Assembly: GCA_040954595.2 (NCBI GenBank)
Contig: CM082577.2
Location: 19,220,001 to 19,284,000, forward strand
From: Balanoglossus misakiensis
Taxonomy: Eukaryota > Hemichordata
Length of the DNA: 64,000 nucleotides
Direction of reading: 5' to 3'
The position numbers were made by a program, and so were the translations under genes. Below the pieces are notes generated by a model. It was not told the DNA's origin. It made no database searches and worked only from the letters and a program-made list of their open reading frames with translations. Positions 36,281-45,652 of the stretch are shown here, one piece after another; the first letter of the stretch is position 1; each line of letters starts with the position of its first letter.

Positions 36281-38124
36281 CAGTCAGATCGCACGGCATT
36301 CATTAACATATGCAAATGAAGAAAGTACTTCAAACCATGTAGCCGTTAGAGTGGGCCCCGCTGACGGGTCGCGAAATAGGCCATTTTTTTACTCGATATT
36401 ATAGAGCTGTTTTCAGGCGATGTGGATTATTTTAAGACAAAACCGTGAATTCACTTGAAGGTAGGTATACTGGATTGTTACTGAATGATTTTTTGGCAAC
36501 TTCTGTCGAGTAGTTTCTTTGTAATCACGAAATTTCTGACGACTGTGAAAAAACACATAGCGTTGACATCCTCTCGATTATTTTTAAGCTGACCGTTACA
36601 CATGGATTTTACCACGAAATTTCAAACTTTTATCAAAATATAGACATCAAACTCCCTCTCTTTGAGTTTTCATTCACTTCCAAGCTTTGATAGTGACGAT
36701 ATGACCAGTTCAATTTTGTTTACCTTTCTTGTTTGCTTACCGCTCAACCTGTGAGCGCCATTTTGTTTACTTTTCAACCCGTGAGCGCCACTTCTTCTGC
36801 AAAATGGCGGGAGAAGACAGCATGCATGTGTACGTATATACGCTGGCGCAGGCTTGATCCTGGGTTTTACCAGCTGCGTAGTTTTCCCTCCTCTCTCGTG
36901 CGAAGAAATTTTGATTTCTGATATGTAATCCCGAGTTTTACTAAACCCTAACAATTATTTTATGAAGGTTTGCCCGTCAAGGAAACTCACTTTTTTTAAT
37001 TTTATTGTTCTTTCAGATTGATGAAGACTGATTTTTGTGGTGGTGGTGGTGTTGCAGTTGACTGTTTTATTTTAGCTGTCTGAGTTGACAATTTATTCTG
37101 TATTTTGTTGTATTTTTAACTCTTTATCCTGTATTTTGTAGTAGTATTTTGAACACTGTTTAATAAATAAATTACTATTATTATTATTTATCGACCCAAT
37201 GCAATGATGACAAATCGCTCGCCTTCAGACACAAATGTTGTATTTATTGCATATATCATCGGCGAATAAAGGGAAGTGGTTTCGACGTTACACTTGGCAT
37301 TTTCGAAAAGTCTACTTATATCCCACGATGCGGAGAAAAAAATATATACAAAATACGTCAGCTGAGCTCCTCACGTACGGTAAACCTGGCATTCTGTGCA
37401 TGGGTAATCAAATATTTGTTTGTAGCCCAATGTAGGCGAACGGCGTGGAGCACCCGGTCGCGGCACTCGTGCGATTGATCGATGTTGTGTCGAAATCAGG
37501 CCAGTAATTAAGTTAAAACTTGGCTGATATGTTACCTTAGAGTGTTATACACTATCCAGTAACTTTTACTTGACAAGTGTCTTTTAGAAACTGTTTTCCC
37601 CACGATAAACGTGTCGTTTCACGAGCAACGCAACACTTCCGTATTTACAAGCCTAACATGGAGAGGTCAACGTAGGGCCTATACTTCCGGGTCATATCGT
37701 CGAACTACATCGATTATTTTTAAGCTGACCGTTACACAAGCATTTCGAGTTAATTTCTTTTCACGGATGTTGGGACCGATATTAGACCTATCTGTCACGA
37801 AAACTTGGTTAACTTCCGAGGTCGTCTTCAAATGATTTTTGGCACGTTTGTGGACGTCTCTTCCGAGGTCACCAACATACCACCGAAAACACGCTAAAAA
37901 CTACTACTATTACCGACAGATTCTCATAAAATTTACGTCTGCAGTGCAAAATAGGAATCACTTTCGAAATTTATCGAGCTAGCATGGTATTTTATTGTAC
38001 CACGGAGTGTAAAAATCAAGTTGAAAATCACCTTGAAAACTGGCCTATTGCCGTCTGTTTGAAAATTAACGGTCGCTGGCTTGACGAACTTTCATATGCA
38101 AATGAGCACCGTGCGATCTGACTG
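36281..38124. mobile_element. 1844-bp DNA transposon in pol (element F)
   Basis: Termini CAGTCAGATCGCACGG and CCGTGCGATCTGACTG are inverted repeats. The 4-bp duplication TAGA (36277-36280, 38125-38128) flanks it, and removing insert plus one duplication keeps the pol frame open. A motif TTTTTAAGCTGACCGTTACACA occurs twice inside (near 36580 and 37718). No transposase recognised. Superfamily undetermined. Confidence 0.85.
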
Positions 38125-38128
38125 TAGA

Positions 38129-39359
38129 GGACCTGTTCCAAAAATCATGTACAAATCTGAGTCCGGGGGAGACAGACAAACTCAAAGAGCTGCTGAATGA
38201 TTACCAGGACGTGTTTGCAGCCAATGAATTTGATCTTGGGAACTTTACCGCCCTTAGCCACCGCATTGACACTGGGGACGCGAGACCTGTCAAACAAAAG
38301 ATGCGCCGCACACCGCGTTGTTTCGCAGGCGAGGAAGAAACGCATTTGAAGAAAATGTTTGATGCAAAGGTCATTCGGCCCTCCGTATCGGAATGGGCAT
38401 CCGCCCCTGTTCTAGTTCGCAAGCGCGACGGCAGCGTGCGTTGGTGCGTAGACTACCGCGCGTTAAACAACCAAACGGCTAAGGACGTGTTCCCTCTTCC
38501 GTTAATCGAAGACTGTATGGACACGCTGTCCGGAAACCGTTGGTTCTCCAAACTAGACGCAAATTCCGCCTATTGGCAGGTGAGGGTTGACCCCGCTGAT
38601 TGTAAGAAAACTGCATTTGTCACCAAGTACGGGCTTTTTGAGTTTACTAGAATGCCCTTCGGGTTGTGCAATGCCCCAGCCACTTACTCACGGGTAATGA
38701 ATTTAGTGTTGCGGGGTTTGACCTGGGATGTCGTCCTCGCATTTCTGGACGACATTATGGTACTAGGGACCGATTTTGACCACCATCTACAGAACTTGCG
38801 CGGTGTTTTCCAGCGCATGCGTGACTATCAGCTCAAGTTAAAACCAAGGAAATGCGAATTGTTCTGCACGGAAGTGACCTTCCTTGGGCGCAGGGTAAAG
38901 CAAAATTCCATCGAGTTGGAGGCAGACTCCATCCGCGCGATTGCAGAATGGCCCCGCCCCACAAAGACAAGGGAAGTCGAGAGTTTCCTAGGGCTTGCGA
39001 ATTACCATCGTTCGTTCATTAAGGGATTTGCAGAAATGGCCGCCCCCCTATACGCAATCACAGGGAAACAGGCATACGCATGGGGACCCGAACAGCAAAG
39101 CGCATTCGAAGAAATTAAGACCGCGCTAATGTCGCCACCAGTGCTGACTTTGCCCAACGACGAAGACCCATTCATATTAGATACCGATGCGTCAAACCAT
39201 GCGCTTGGGGCAGAATTAATTCAGGTGCAGGGTGGTAGGGAACGGGTAGTGGCGTATGGCAGCGTAAGCATGACCCCTGAACAGCGCCGGTATTGCACCA
39301 CTAGACAAGAACTGTTGGCCGTAATTAGGTTTACCCGCAATATCGCCATTATTTGCTAG
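38129..39359 (+). pseudogene. pol: Reverse transcriptase and RNase H start, plus-strand Gypsy (one frameshift)
   Basis: RT blocks in order: VRKRDGSVRWCVDYRALN, FSKLDANSAYWQV (catalytic Asp), MPFGLCNAPATYSRVM, FLDDIMVLG (catalytic Asp pair, Phe in place of the usual Tyr), FLGRRVKQ and FLGLANYHRSF. RNase H begins with FILDTDASNHALG and RQELLAV. Copies RNA to cDNA and removes template RNA. A one-base loss at about 39335-39345 shifts the frame, so this ORF ends early at a TAG and the rest of RNase H is in the next entry. All visible catalytic residues are otherwise present. Confidence 0.94.
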
Positions 39360-40009
39360 GGAAGCGTTTCCTACTAAGGACTGACCACAGCAGTTTGACT
39401 TGGCTACTTAGTTTCAAGGAACCCCAGGGACAGTTAGCCCGTTGGCTCGAAGAGCTGAGTCAATATGACATGAAGGTAGAGCACCGCCCGGGGAAGAAAC
39501 ATGTAAACGCCGACGCACTCTCACGGGTGCAAGACCCCAAGCAATGTTCCAATTTCAGCCATGGGATAAGCCCCCAAGACCTTCATTGTGGGGGTTGTAA
39601 CTACTGTGAGAAGGCCCACTTGAGATGGAGTGCTTTCATAGAGGAGGTAGACGATGTGGTCCCCTTAGCTAGGGCAATAGGGCAGGGGAAGACGGTCAGC
39701 GACACACCAGGGGCAGAATCTCCGCCGGGGGAAACCTTATCCCCAGGCCGGGACACACCAATTCCCCAGGGGTGTGACTGTCCACCTTGGCCTTGGGACC
39801 CAGGCGAGTCATACGAGGGCCGAAATGTGCATGAGGGAAATTGGTTGGAAGCCCCCCAATCCCACATTGATATCGAACAGGGTTGGGATAGAGAACAGGG
39901 GAAGCCCAAAGCATATGTAGTAACGCGTGCCAGTGAAAAGCAGGAGGGCACAGCTATCGTCGGGGTAAGCATGGCCGAATTCCGGGAAATGCAACAAAAA
40001 GACCCAGAC
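39353..40009 (+). pseudogene. pol: RNase H remainder and linker to integrase, plus-strand Gypsy
   Basis: Continues RNase H with LRTDHSSLTWLL (third acidic residue) and ends that domain near VNADALSRVQ. Then comes a CX4C/CX2C-like cluster (LHCGGCNYCEKAH) and a long Pro/Gly/acidic linker. A DNA transposon cuts it at 40010, and the frame resumes at 41005 with LSDLLHWVETG, the usual pre-integrase sequence. Confidence 0.85.
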
Positions 40010-41001
40010 CAGGCAAGGCAAAGGGGGGGTAATTACAGCGGTGACATCAAAGAGATCTATTTGAATGTGAACGTCACTGAGTGGCAGTTACGGCCGGTTG
40101 GAAAAATTTTCAAACGGAGATTTTCGGTACTTCAAGTGATCGTAGTGCATCCATTTTTCTAAGACGTGTATGAAACACCACAGTCAATGATAGGATGATT
40201 TTTCGTGAAGTTTTAACGACGCGTTCCCGAGAAAGACAGTTTCGGTATGTTGGTTTAAATTGTGGTCCCTGACTCACGGAAAAGATTTCTTGTCTTGAAA
40301 AAAATTGGGTAGGTTAGGAAGATATTGAACTAAGTTACCGTGAATTTATAATAGTGTGAGCCGCTCCGTTGTGGAGTAATGACGGTGTAAAAATTGCCTT
40401 CGCCATCGACGAGTACAGCCGTGTTTGCCATATGTGTATGCATTGAAGTAGGTCAACGCATGTTAACCCATGACGTAATGGCTTCCTTTTCAACGCGTCG
40501 TTAACTCTCATTAGCATATTACATACGGAGTCTATACACTATTCACGCTGACTGACTTCTCAGGACTGACCTATGGCACTGTAAATTGTGGTCCTTGACC
40601 CACGGCATGGATATATTCATGTCAAAATTATGAATAGAGGAGTTTAATAATGTTTCTAAAACCTGAGGGGGTTAATTTTTGTGTGGGTATGGCAGATATT
40701 TTTTTTTTGATTTTTTAACTTCAAGGACACTTTGAATTTCGTGATCACAATTTTGTAAGTGGAATTAAAGAAATTCTTCTCGATAAAACTTTATGAAAAA
40801 TCACATGTAGTACATTCATAGTACCAGTAATGTGCCTGGGGTGAAATAATTGTCAGAAATGGGTTGCAAGTTACTGAACTTTCGTTCTGAAAAAAGTTGA
40901 AAAACTGTATGCAAATGAGGAATTCAAACGTTACTGGCCAGTTCAAGTGTTTGCATTGCATAATCCCCTGCTGTTTAATTACCCCCCCTTTGCCCTGCCT
41001 G
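40010..41001. mobile_element. 992-bp DNA transposon in pol (element G)
   Basis: Termini CAGGCAAGGCAAAGGGGGGG and CCCCCCCTTTGCCCTGCCTG form an inverted repeat with one mismatch. A 3-bp duplication GAC (40007-40009, 41002-41004) flanks it. Removal of insert plus one GAC restores frame continuity between linker and integrase. No transposase seen; terminal sequence is distinct from element F. Confidence 0.82.
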
Positions 41002-41004
41002 GAC

Positions 41005-42495
41005 CTTAGCGATTTATTGCATTGGGTTGAGACAGGGAAAGAACCCCTAGAAGGGAAACTTATGCTATCAAGCCCAGCCGCCAAGAATTATTGGGTAAAC
41101 CGGGAATTGTTCTGTGTGATTGATGGAGTCTTATGGAGGGAGGAAATTGACTCAGGCCACAAATTATTTGTAGTCCCCCGAGACATGAAGGAGGAAGTCA
41201 TAGACTTAAATCACACTATCCCATCTGCCGGACATCAAGGTGCCCAACGGACCTTGTCCAGAATAAAACAGAAGTACGTCTGGTACAAAATGCATGAGGA
41301 AGTGAAGGATTTTGTGGCCACATGCCCAGAGTGTAATCAGAACAAGAAAACCCACCGGTATGGCAGGGCAGAAATGAAAAGTTTCCATGCAGGCTCCCCC
41401 ATGGAGCGAGTCCATCTGGACTTTCTCGGGCCCCTCCCCAAGACACAAGGGGGAAACGAATACATCCTGATGATGGTCGATCAGTTCTCAAAATGGGTGG
41501 AGTGTATCCCACTACCGTCACAAACGGCGGAGGTCACCGCCCAGGCAGCAGTGAATGAATTCTTTGCGCGCTTCGGGTACCCTTTCGAGATCTTTACCGA
41601 CCAGGGGCGTAATTTCGAGAGCCAACTTTTCGTAGCGATTTGCGAGCTGTTGCGTATTCACAAATGCAGAACGACCCCTTATAGACCGTCCGCGAATGGC
41701 CAGGCAGAACGAAATAACCGTACGCTCATGGACGCAGTGCGTTGCTTCATCGGAAATCAGCGCGAGTGGGATGTACACCTACCCCAGATAGCAGGGGCAA
41801 TGCGCGCATCAGTGAATCGCAGCACAGGGTACACGCCAAACCGTTTAATGTTGGGAAGGGAACTTAACTTGCCAGCAGATCTGGTGTTTGGGGTGACCAC
41901 AGGGCAGGGGAAAGACAGCACTGACAAGTTTTCCAATGAAGGGGAAAGGGCCGAGGGGTATGTTAGGGAATTGGAGAGAGCAATCAGCACGGCCCATGAA
42001 ACCGCCCGTAATACCTTAAGGGCCACCCAGGAACGGATGAAAAGGGACTATGATTTGAGAACACACACCAAAGCTTATGGGGTGGGGGATTGTGTATACA
42101 TTTTAGATACCGCCACCACAAAAGGGAAATGTCGCAAGCTCAGTCCCCCCTGGAAGGGCCCAGCCGTGATCATTGGGAAATTCTCCCCATACCTGTACAA
42201 AGTGAGGTTGAAAAGGGCAGAGATGACTGTGCACCATGACAGGATCAAACTATGCAGGGATCGGGTCTTACCCCAGTGGATCGTTAGGCACCAGGCAAAC
42301 ATAGCCAACGACACGGGGGAAACCGAAAGCCCAGGGAATGACCAGTACTGCATTTGTCGGGGACCGAACGATGGCAGCCCAATGATCCAATGCGACAAGT
42401 GTTTTGACTGGTTCCATATGTCCTGTGTGGGAATTCAGTCAGGAAAGGGAAGCACGGGGGACTATTTCTGCCCCCAGTGCACTCAACAAGCCTAA
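41005..42495 (+). CDS. pol: Integrase with C-terminal PHD finger, plus-strand Gypsy
   Basis: Zinc domain: LNHTIPSAGHQG then CPECNQNK (HHCC). Catalytic core: VHLDFLGPL, FTDQGRNFES and NGQAERNNRT give the D, D and E. A GPY/F-like module follows (PPWKGPAVIIGKFSPYLYKV). The last ~45 residues are a full C4HC3 PHD finger: YCICRGPNDG, MIQCDKCFDWFHMSC, YFCPQC. The Tyr before the first Cys pair, the Met before the second and the Trp before the His match positions of the methyl-lysine cage in H3K4me3-binding PHDs. The region is open to a TAA at 42493; its 5' part was separated from RNase H by element G. Inserts cDNA; the PHD finger may steer it to marked chromatin. Confidence 0.94.
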   Translation, partial: LSDLLHWVETGKEPLEGKLMLSSPAAKNYWVNRELFCVIDGVLWREEIDSGHKLFVVPRDMKEEVIDLNHTIPSAGHQGAQRTLSRIKQKYVWYKMHEEVKDFVATCPECNQNKKTHRYGRAEMKSFHAGSPMERVHLDFLGPLPKTQGGNEYILMMVDQFSKWVECIPLPSQTAEVTAQAAVNEFFARFGYPFEIFTDQGRNFESQLFVAICELLRIHKCRTTPYRPSANGQAERNNRTLMDAVRCFIGNQREWDVHLPQIAGAMRASVNRSTGYTPNRLMLGRELNLPADLVFGVTTGQGKDSTDKFSNEGERAEGYVRELERAISTAHETARNTLRATQERMKRDYDLRTHTKAYGVGDCVYILDTATTKGKCRKLSPPWKGPAVIIGKFSPYLYKVRLKRAEMTVHHDRIKLCRDRVLPQWIVRHQANIANDTGETESPGNDQYCICRGPNDGSPMIQCDKCFDWFHMSCVGIQSGKGSTGDYFCPQCTQQA

Positions 42496-42496
42496 C

Positions 42497-42518
42497 ATGT
42501 TCTTTTTTATGTCCGCAG
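42497..42518 (+). promoter_or_regulatory. Acceptor-like tract at the start of ORF3
   Basis: TGTTCTTTTTTATGTCCGCAG is a pyrimidine-rich run ending in CAG at 42518, a good 3' splice-site match. With the donor-like AAGGTGAGC at 32650 in the LTR it could give a short spliced mRNA in which ATG 42536 is the first ORF3 start. Alternative: termination-reinitiation at TAACATG. Confidence 0.4.
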
Positions 42519-44941
42519 ACCCAGCCCCATTCAGTATGCCAAGACCCATGCCCAAGCTCACCATTGAGGATGTCCGGCGGGCCACTCAGGCACGCCGTCT
42601 CCTAGGCCCCAGAGAGGTCATCCACGGCATTATGATGGCCCCCAAGCGAGAAGCCCAAGAGGCACTCCTAGCCCAATATGCGGTGGCCAAATCCAAGGGA
42701 AACTGGGGGTGGGTGTTTAATATCCAACGAGAAGCGGATGTTATGTTTCCAATCCCCTGGATCACACAAAACATGCCACACATAAACCCAGCTAAGGACC
42801 ACCAGCCCCCACGCCCCAAGAAGGCGGTGGCGATGCCGGAGGAGTATTCCCAGCGGGGTATGTGTAAGGACATCCGTTTACTGACGCAACCAGACTTACC
42901 CGTCCGACGCACCCTGGAAACCGACAGCGGAACCCAGGAAGTCGCATCCGGAGGGTGGAGTGCGCCCAGCTCATCGGGTCCACCGCCCAGCTCTGCGGGA
43001 CCAGGGGTTTCCCCAGGTTCTCTGGAGCGGGGACAGGGCCAGACTGAGCGGGGAAGGGACTCCAGTCCTTATAGGAGAGAAGTTTCCATGGTCATGAGCC
43101 GATCAGAAGAGAGGGAGGTGGAGGTGCCCATAGCGCCATACGAGCTCGGCGATAATCTCAGTGTCGGGGCACGGAGGCTCATCATCCGTACCATCACCTG
43201 CAGCGAGTTTCGGCAAACTACGGAAAGCCCAGGTGCTGAACCGGGGCATCCGCAGGCTGACGAGGCGATGGAAGTAACGGAGGAAACGGAAGAACCGCCC
43301 AGACGGTTAGTCTTAAGACCAGCGGGGGATATACCAAGCCCGAGCCACCCTGAGTCCACGACAGCCACCACCAAGCGCAAGGAAGAAAAAAACAGTTCGC
43401 GCCAGCGCTGGAGATCTGCAAGCTCCCGCTCCCGAGTGTCGGCATCGGTGGAGAGACCGGAGAAGAGGCCATCGGAGAACGAGCCTTGGAGGCAACCCAA
43501 GAAAGCAAGCCCAGAGAGGCCACCTGGTCTCTCGGGGACAGTGGGAAAGCCTCCAGCAGCGGAAGCCCCAGCGGCACCGCGACCACAACCACGCGGGAAA
43601 ACCTCCTTCTGTCCGATTCCAGGAAAAGAATCAGTGTGCCCCATACCGGATTGCGGACATTCTTCAAAGTGGCTGAAGGAGCACGTTTATAGGCGCCACT
43701 TACCATCATACATGCGGGGAGAGATCCGCAAAGCCGATCTGGACGCAATCGTCAGCTTGCTAGGGGGTTTGACCCAGCTTCTTGTGGGGACGGAACAACC
43801 CATCGTCGCCCTTTTCCAATATTTCCTAACACACGGCCTCGGACGTTTTCCGACAACATCCAAGATTCTCCCGGAAGGTGAAGAGATTATGCGACGAATG
43901 TGCCACCGAATGGGATGGGAAGTACCCCGAAAGATACGGTTGTCGCCGCCCAACACACCCGCAGTGTTGATTCACTGGAGGGTTCTCCTCACGCTCCTTG
44001 GAGACCTGTCGCCGGAGGAACGGGAGACTATCCAGAAGTGGCCCAGAGGAAAGATGCCCCAAGCAAGCGCTGGCAGTCCAGACGTCCAACCCCGTGTGGC
44101 GTCACCGGCCGGGGGATTACCCCAGGCCATAGACGCCCATTTTCACCCGGACCGCATGAGAGCCCAGGCGTCCCGAAGTGAAGGAGCCACCACTTCCCGT
44201 GAACTGTTGCAATTGTCGCCAGGGCGAGAGCCGGAAGTGCCAGTGGAAGTGGTGGGAGGGGTCGAGATTTATTGCGACCCCGAAGACTATCCAAATGTCC
44301 TGCTGAGGGAGCCGGGGTGGAAAATTGCGGTCGGACTTCACCCCAAAAAGGCCAAGAAAATGACAGAGGAGCTGTTGCAGCGGATCAAGGGGCTGGTAAC
44401 CCATCCTTTGGTAGCGGCTATGGGCGAGATAGGCCTGGACAGGACCGCACCAGTCCATGAATGGGGCCAGCAGGAGGAAGCCCTCCAACGCCTGTTGGAA
44501 GTGGCACCTGAAGACAAACCCATCGTACTACACATCAGGGGCGCTAGGAGAGATCCCCACGCCAGCGATGTACATGCCCTGGCCCTGATGCTGGTGTCTG
44601 AAACCTGCCCTGCAACCCAACCAATCCAGCTGCACAACTTCGGGGGGGACCGGCGCACCTTAAATAGATGGACCCAGGCCTTCCAGAACTGCTACTTCAG
44701 TTTTTCTGCCAGCGTGGCCTGCTTTGACAGAACCCAAGCCCAAGCGCTGAGGGAAGTTCCCGAGGACCGAATCCTGTTGGAGACGGACGCCCCACATCTA
44801 TCCCTGCGGGGGAGTCAGCGTTTCAACTCCCCTGTTTTTCTGGGTGAAGTGGCTCGGGAAGCAGCCCAGGTGCGAGGCGTGACAGCAGAAGAGCTGCTGG
44901 AGGTCGCGGCCAACAACACGAGACGCCTATTCCTGTTTTAA
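42497..44941 (+). CDS. ORF3: zinc-finger-like motif plus TatD-family nuclease domain
   Basis: 814 codons. I chose the ATG at 42497, one base after the integrase stop (TAACATG); ATGs at 42512 and 42536 are alternatives. Residues ~1-370 start with a short Met/Pro-rich region and then look disordered (Pro, Ser, Arg, Glu). VCPIPDCGHSSKWLKEHVYRRH (split here as VCPIPDC and KEHVYRRH) is a C2H2-like pair at ~380-400. From ~545 to the end is a TatD-family metal-dependent nuclease: DAHFHPD (HxH), GLHP, MGEIGLD (Glu), LHIRG (His), LHNFGG (His), LETDAP (Asp) and a terminal NTRRLF. All usual metal ligands are present, so activity is plausible. TatD proteins are cytosolic or nuclear DNases; human TATDN2 is a related example. 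Such a domain is not a standard Gypsy component. The ORF is intact. Confidence 0.9.
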   Translation: MFFFMSADPAPFSMPRPMPKLTIEDVRRATQARRLLGPREVIHGIMMAPKREAQEALLAQYAVAKSKGNWGWVFNIQREADVMFPIPWITQNMPHINPAKDHQPPRPKKAVAMPEEYSQRGMCKDIRLLTQPDLPVRRTLETDSGTQEVASGGWSAPSSSGPPPSSAGPGVSPGSLERGQGQTERGRDSSPYRREVSMVMSRSEEREVEVPIAPYELGDNLSVGARRLIIRTITCSEFRQTTESPGAEPGHPQADEAMEVTEETEEPPRRLVLRPAGDIPSPSHPESTTATTKRKEEKNSSRQRWRSASSRSRVSASVERPEKRPSENEPWRQPKKASPERPPGLSGTVGKPPAAEAPAAPRPQPRGKTSFCPIPGKESVCPIPDCGHSSKWLKEHVYRRHLPSYMRGEIRKADLDAIVSLLGGLTQLLVGTEQPIVALFQYFLTHGLGRFPTTSKILPEGEEIMRRMCHRMGWEVPRKIRLSPPNTPAVLIHWRVLLTLLGDLSPEERETIQKWPRGKMPQASAGSPDVQPRVASPAGGLPQAIDAHFHPDRMRAQASRSEGATTSRELLQLSPGREPEVPVEVVGGVEIYCDPEDYPNVLLREPGWKIAVGLHPKKAKKMTEELLQRIKGLVTHPLVAAMGEIGLDRTAPVHEWGQQEEALQRLLEVAPEDKPIVLHIRGARRDPHASDVHALALMLVSETCPATQPIQLHNFGGDRRTLNRWTQAFQNCYFSFSASVACFDRTQAQALREVPEDRILLETDAPHLSLRGSQRFNSPVFLGEVAREAAQVRGVTAEELLEVAANNTRRLFLF

Positions 44942-45060
44942 AGGAAGGCAAGGGGACTTTGGGGAATCTACTGTTTGGGATGGGGGTACCCGGGGTTTTA
45001 CCAGAAAGGCCAAAAATAGGGGAAGGACGGGGACCACCTGGGGAATTTGTATCGAGAGGG
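44942..45060 (+). other. 3' untranslated segment of the plus-strand Gypsy
   Basis: G/A-rich sequence between ORF3 and the 75-bp repeats. No ORF or structure recognised. Confidence 0.5.
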
Positions 45061-45345
45061 AATTTTTGTCTAAAAGGGGAACAAAATCCAGCAAATGGAC
45101 CAGTGGGGCATATCTTATAAAGCCCAGCTGGAGGGAATTTTTGTCTAAAAGGGGAACAAAATCCAGCAAATGGACCAGTGGGGCATATCTTATAAAGCCC
45201 AGCTGGAGGGAATTTTTGTCTAAAAGGGGAACAAAATCCAGAAAATGGACCAGTGGGGCATATCTTATAAAGCCCAGCTGGAGGGAAAACAAAAGAAACA
45301 AACCGGCCGACCAGTGGGGCATACCCAGTAAAGCCCAGCTGGACT
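45061..45345 (+). repeat. 75-bp tandem repeats before the 3' LTR
   Basis: Three copies start at 45061, 45136 and 45211 (AATTTTTGTCTAAAAGGGG), nearly identical, plus a diverged partial fourth from 45286. Because 75 is a multiple of three, a frame stays open through them, but it has no plausible start or domain, so I call it untranslated. Confidence 0.9.
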
Positions 45346-45434
45346 TTCTATCTTTCGATTTTTGTTATTGTTGTGTTCAATGTTGTGTTATCCCCCGGTG
45401 TTTTGGGGGAAGAAGACGACGCCCTTCAAAAATA

Positions 45435-45447
45435 TGGTGGGGAAGAG
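45435..45447 (+). other. Polypurine tract of the plus-strand Gypsy
   Basis: TGGTGGGGAAGAG directly precedes the TG of the 3' LTR. Confidence 0.7.
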
Positions 45448-45648
45448 TGTTGTGAATCTACATCCGTGATGACGTCACTGACCCCACTCACCCCTTGGGC
45501 GGATATAGTTCGACCCTTCTTCTACGAGACCAGCTTTCAGCCACACGCTTTTATCTGAGCTCCGAGAGATTCTACAAGTTATTCAGTCTACCTACTACGC
45601 AGTATCCTTTTACCTTTATCTAAGGTGAGCATATCGGCTTTCGCAACA
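45448..45648 (+). repeat. 3' LTR of the plus-strand Gypsy
   Basis: Starts TGTTGTGAATC and ends TTTCGCAACA, giving the 5-bp inverted edges TGTTG/CAACA. Preceded by a purine tract and followed by the target duplication ACAG. Confidence 0.95.
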
Positions 45649-45652
45649 ACAG

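Larger units (their letters stand above)
32475..45648 (+). mobile_element. Plus-strand Ty3/Gypsy retrotransposon with PHD-integrase and TatD nuclease ORF
   Basis: Bounded by 200- and 201-bp LTRs that start TGTTG and end CAACA (5' copy CACA). A 4-bp duplication ACAG flanks it (32471-32474, 45649-45652). The host frame of the minus-strand Gypsy rejoins sensibly across the site. Order: 5' LTR, primer-binding site, gag, protease, RT, RNase H, integrase with PHD finger, TatD ORF, 75-bp repeats, polypurine tract, 3' LTR. Two DNA transposons (36281-38124 and 40010-41001) and one frameshift near 39340 interrupt pol. LTR identity indicates a recent insertion. Confidence 0.95.

Noticed and set aside
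45066-45455. 129-codon ORF through the 75-bp repeats
   Set aside because: Open only because the repeat length is a multiple of three; starts in mid-repeat and runs toward the LTR without a domain.
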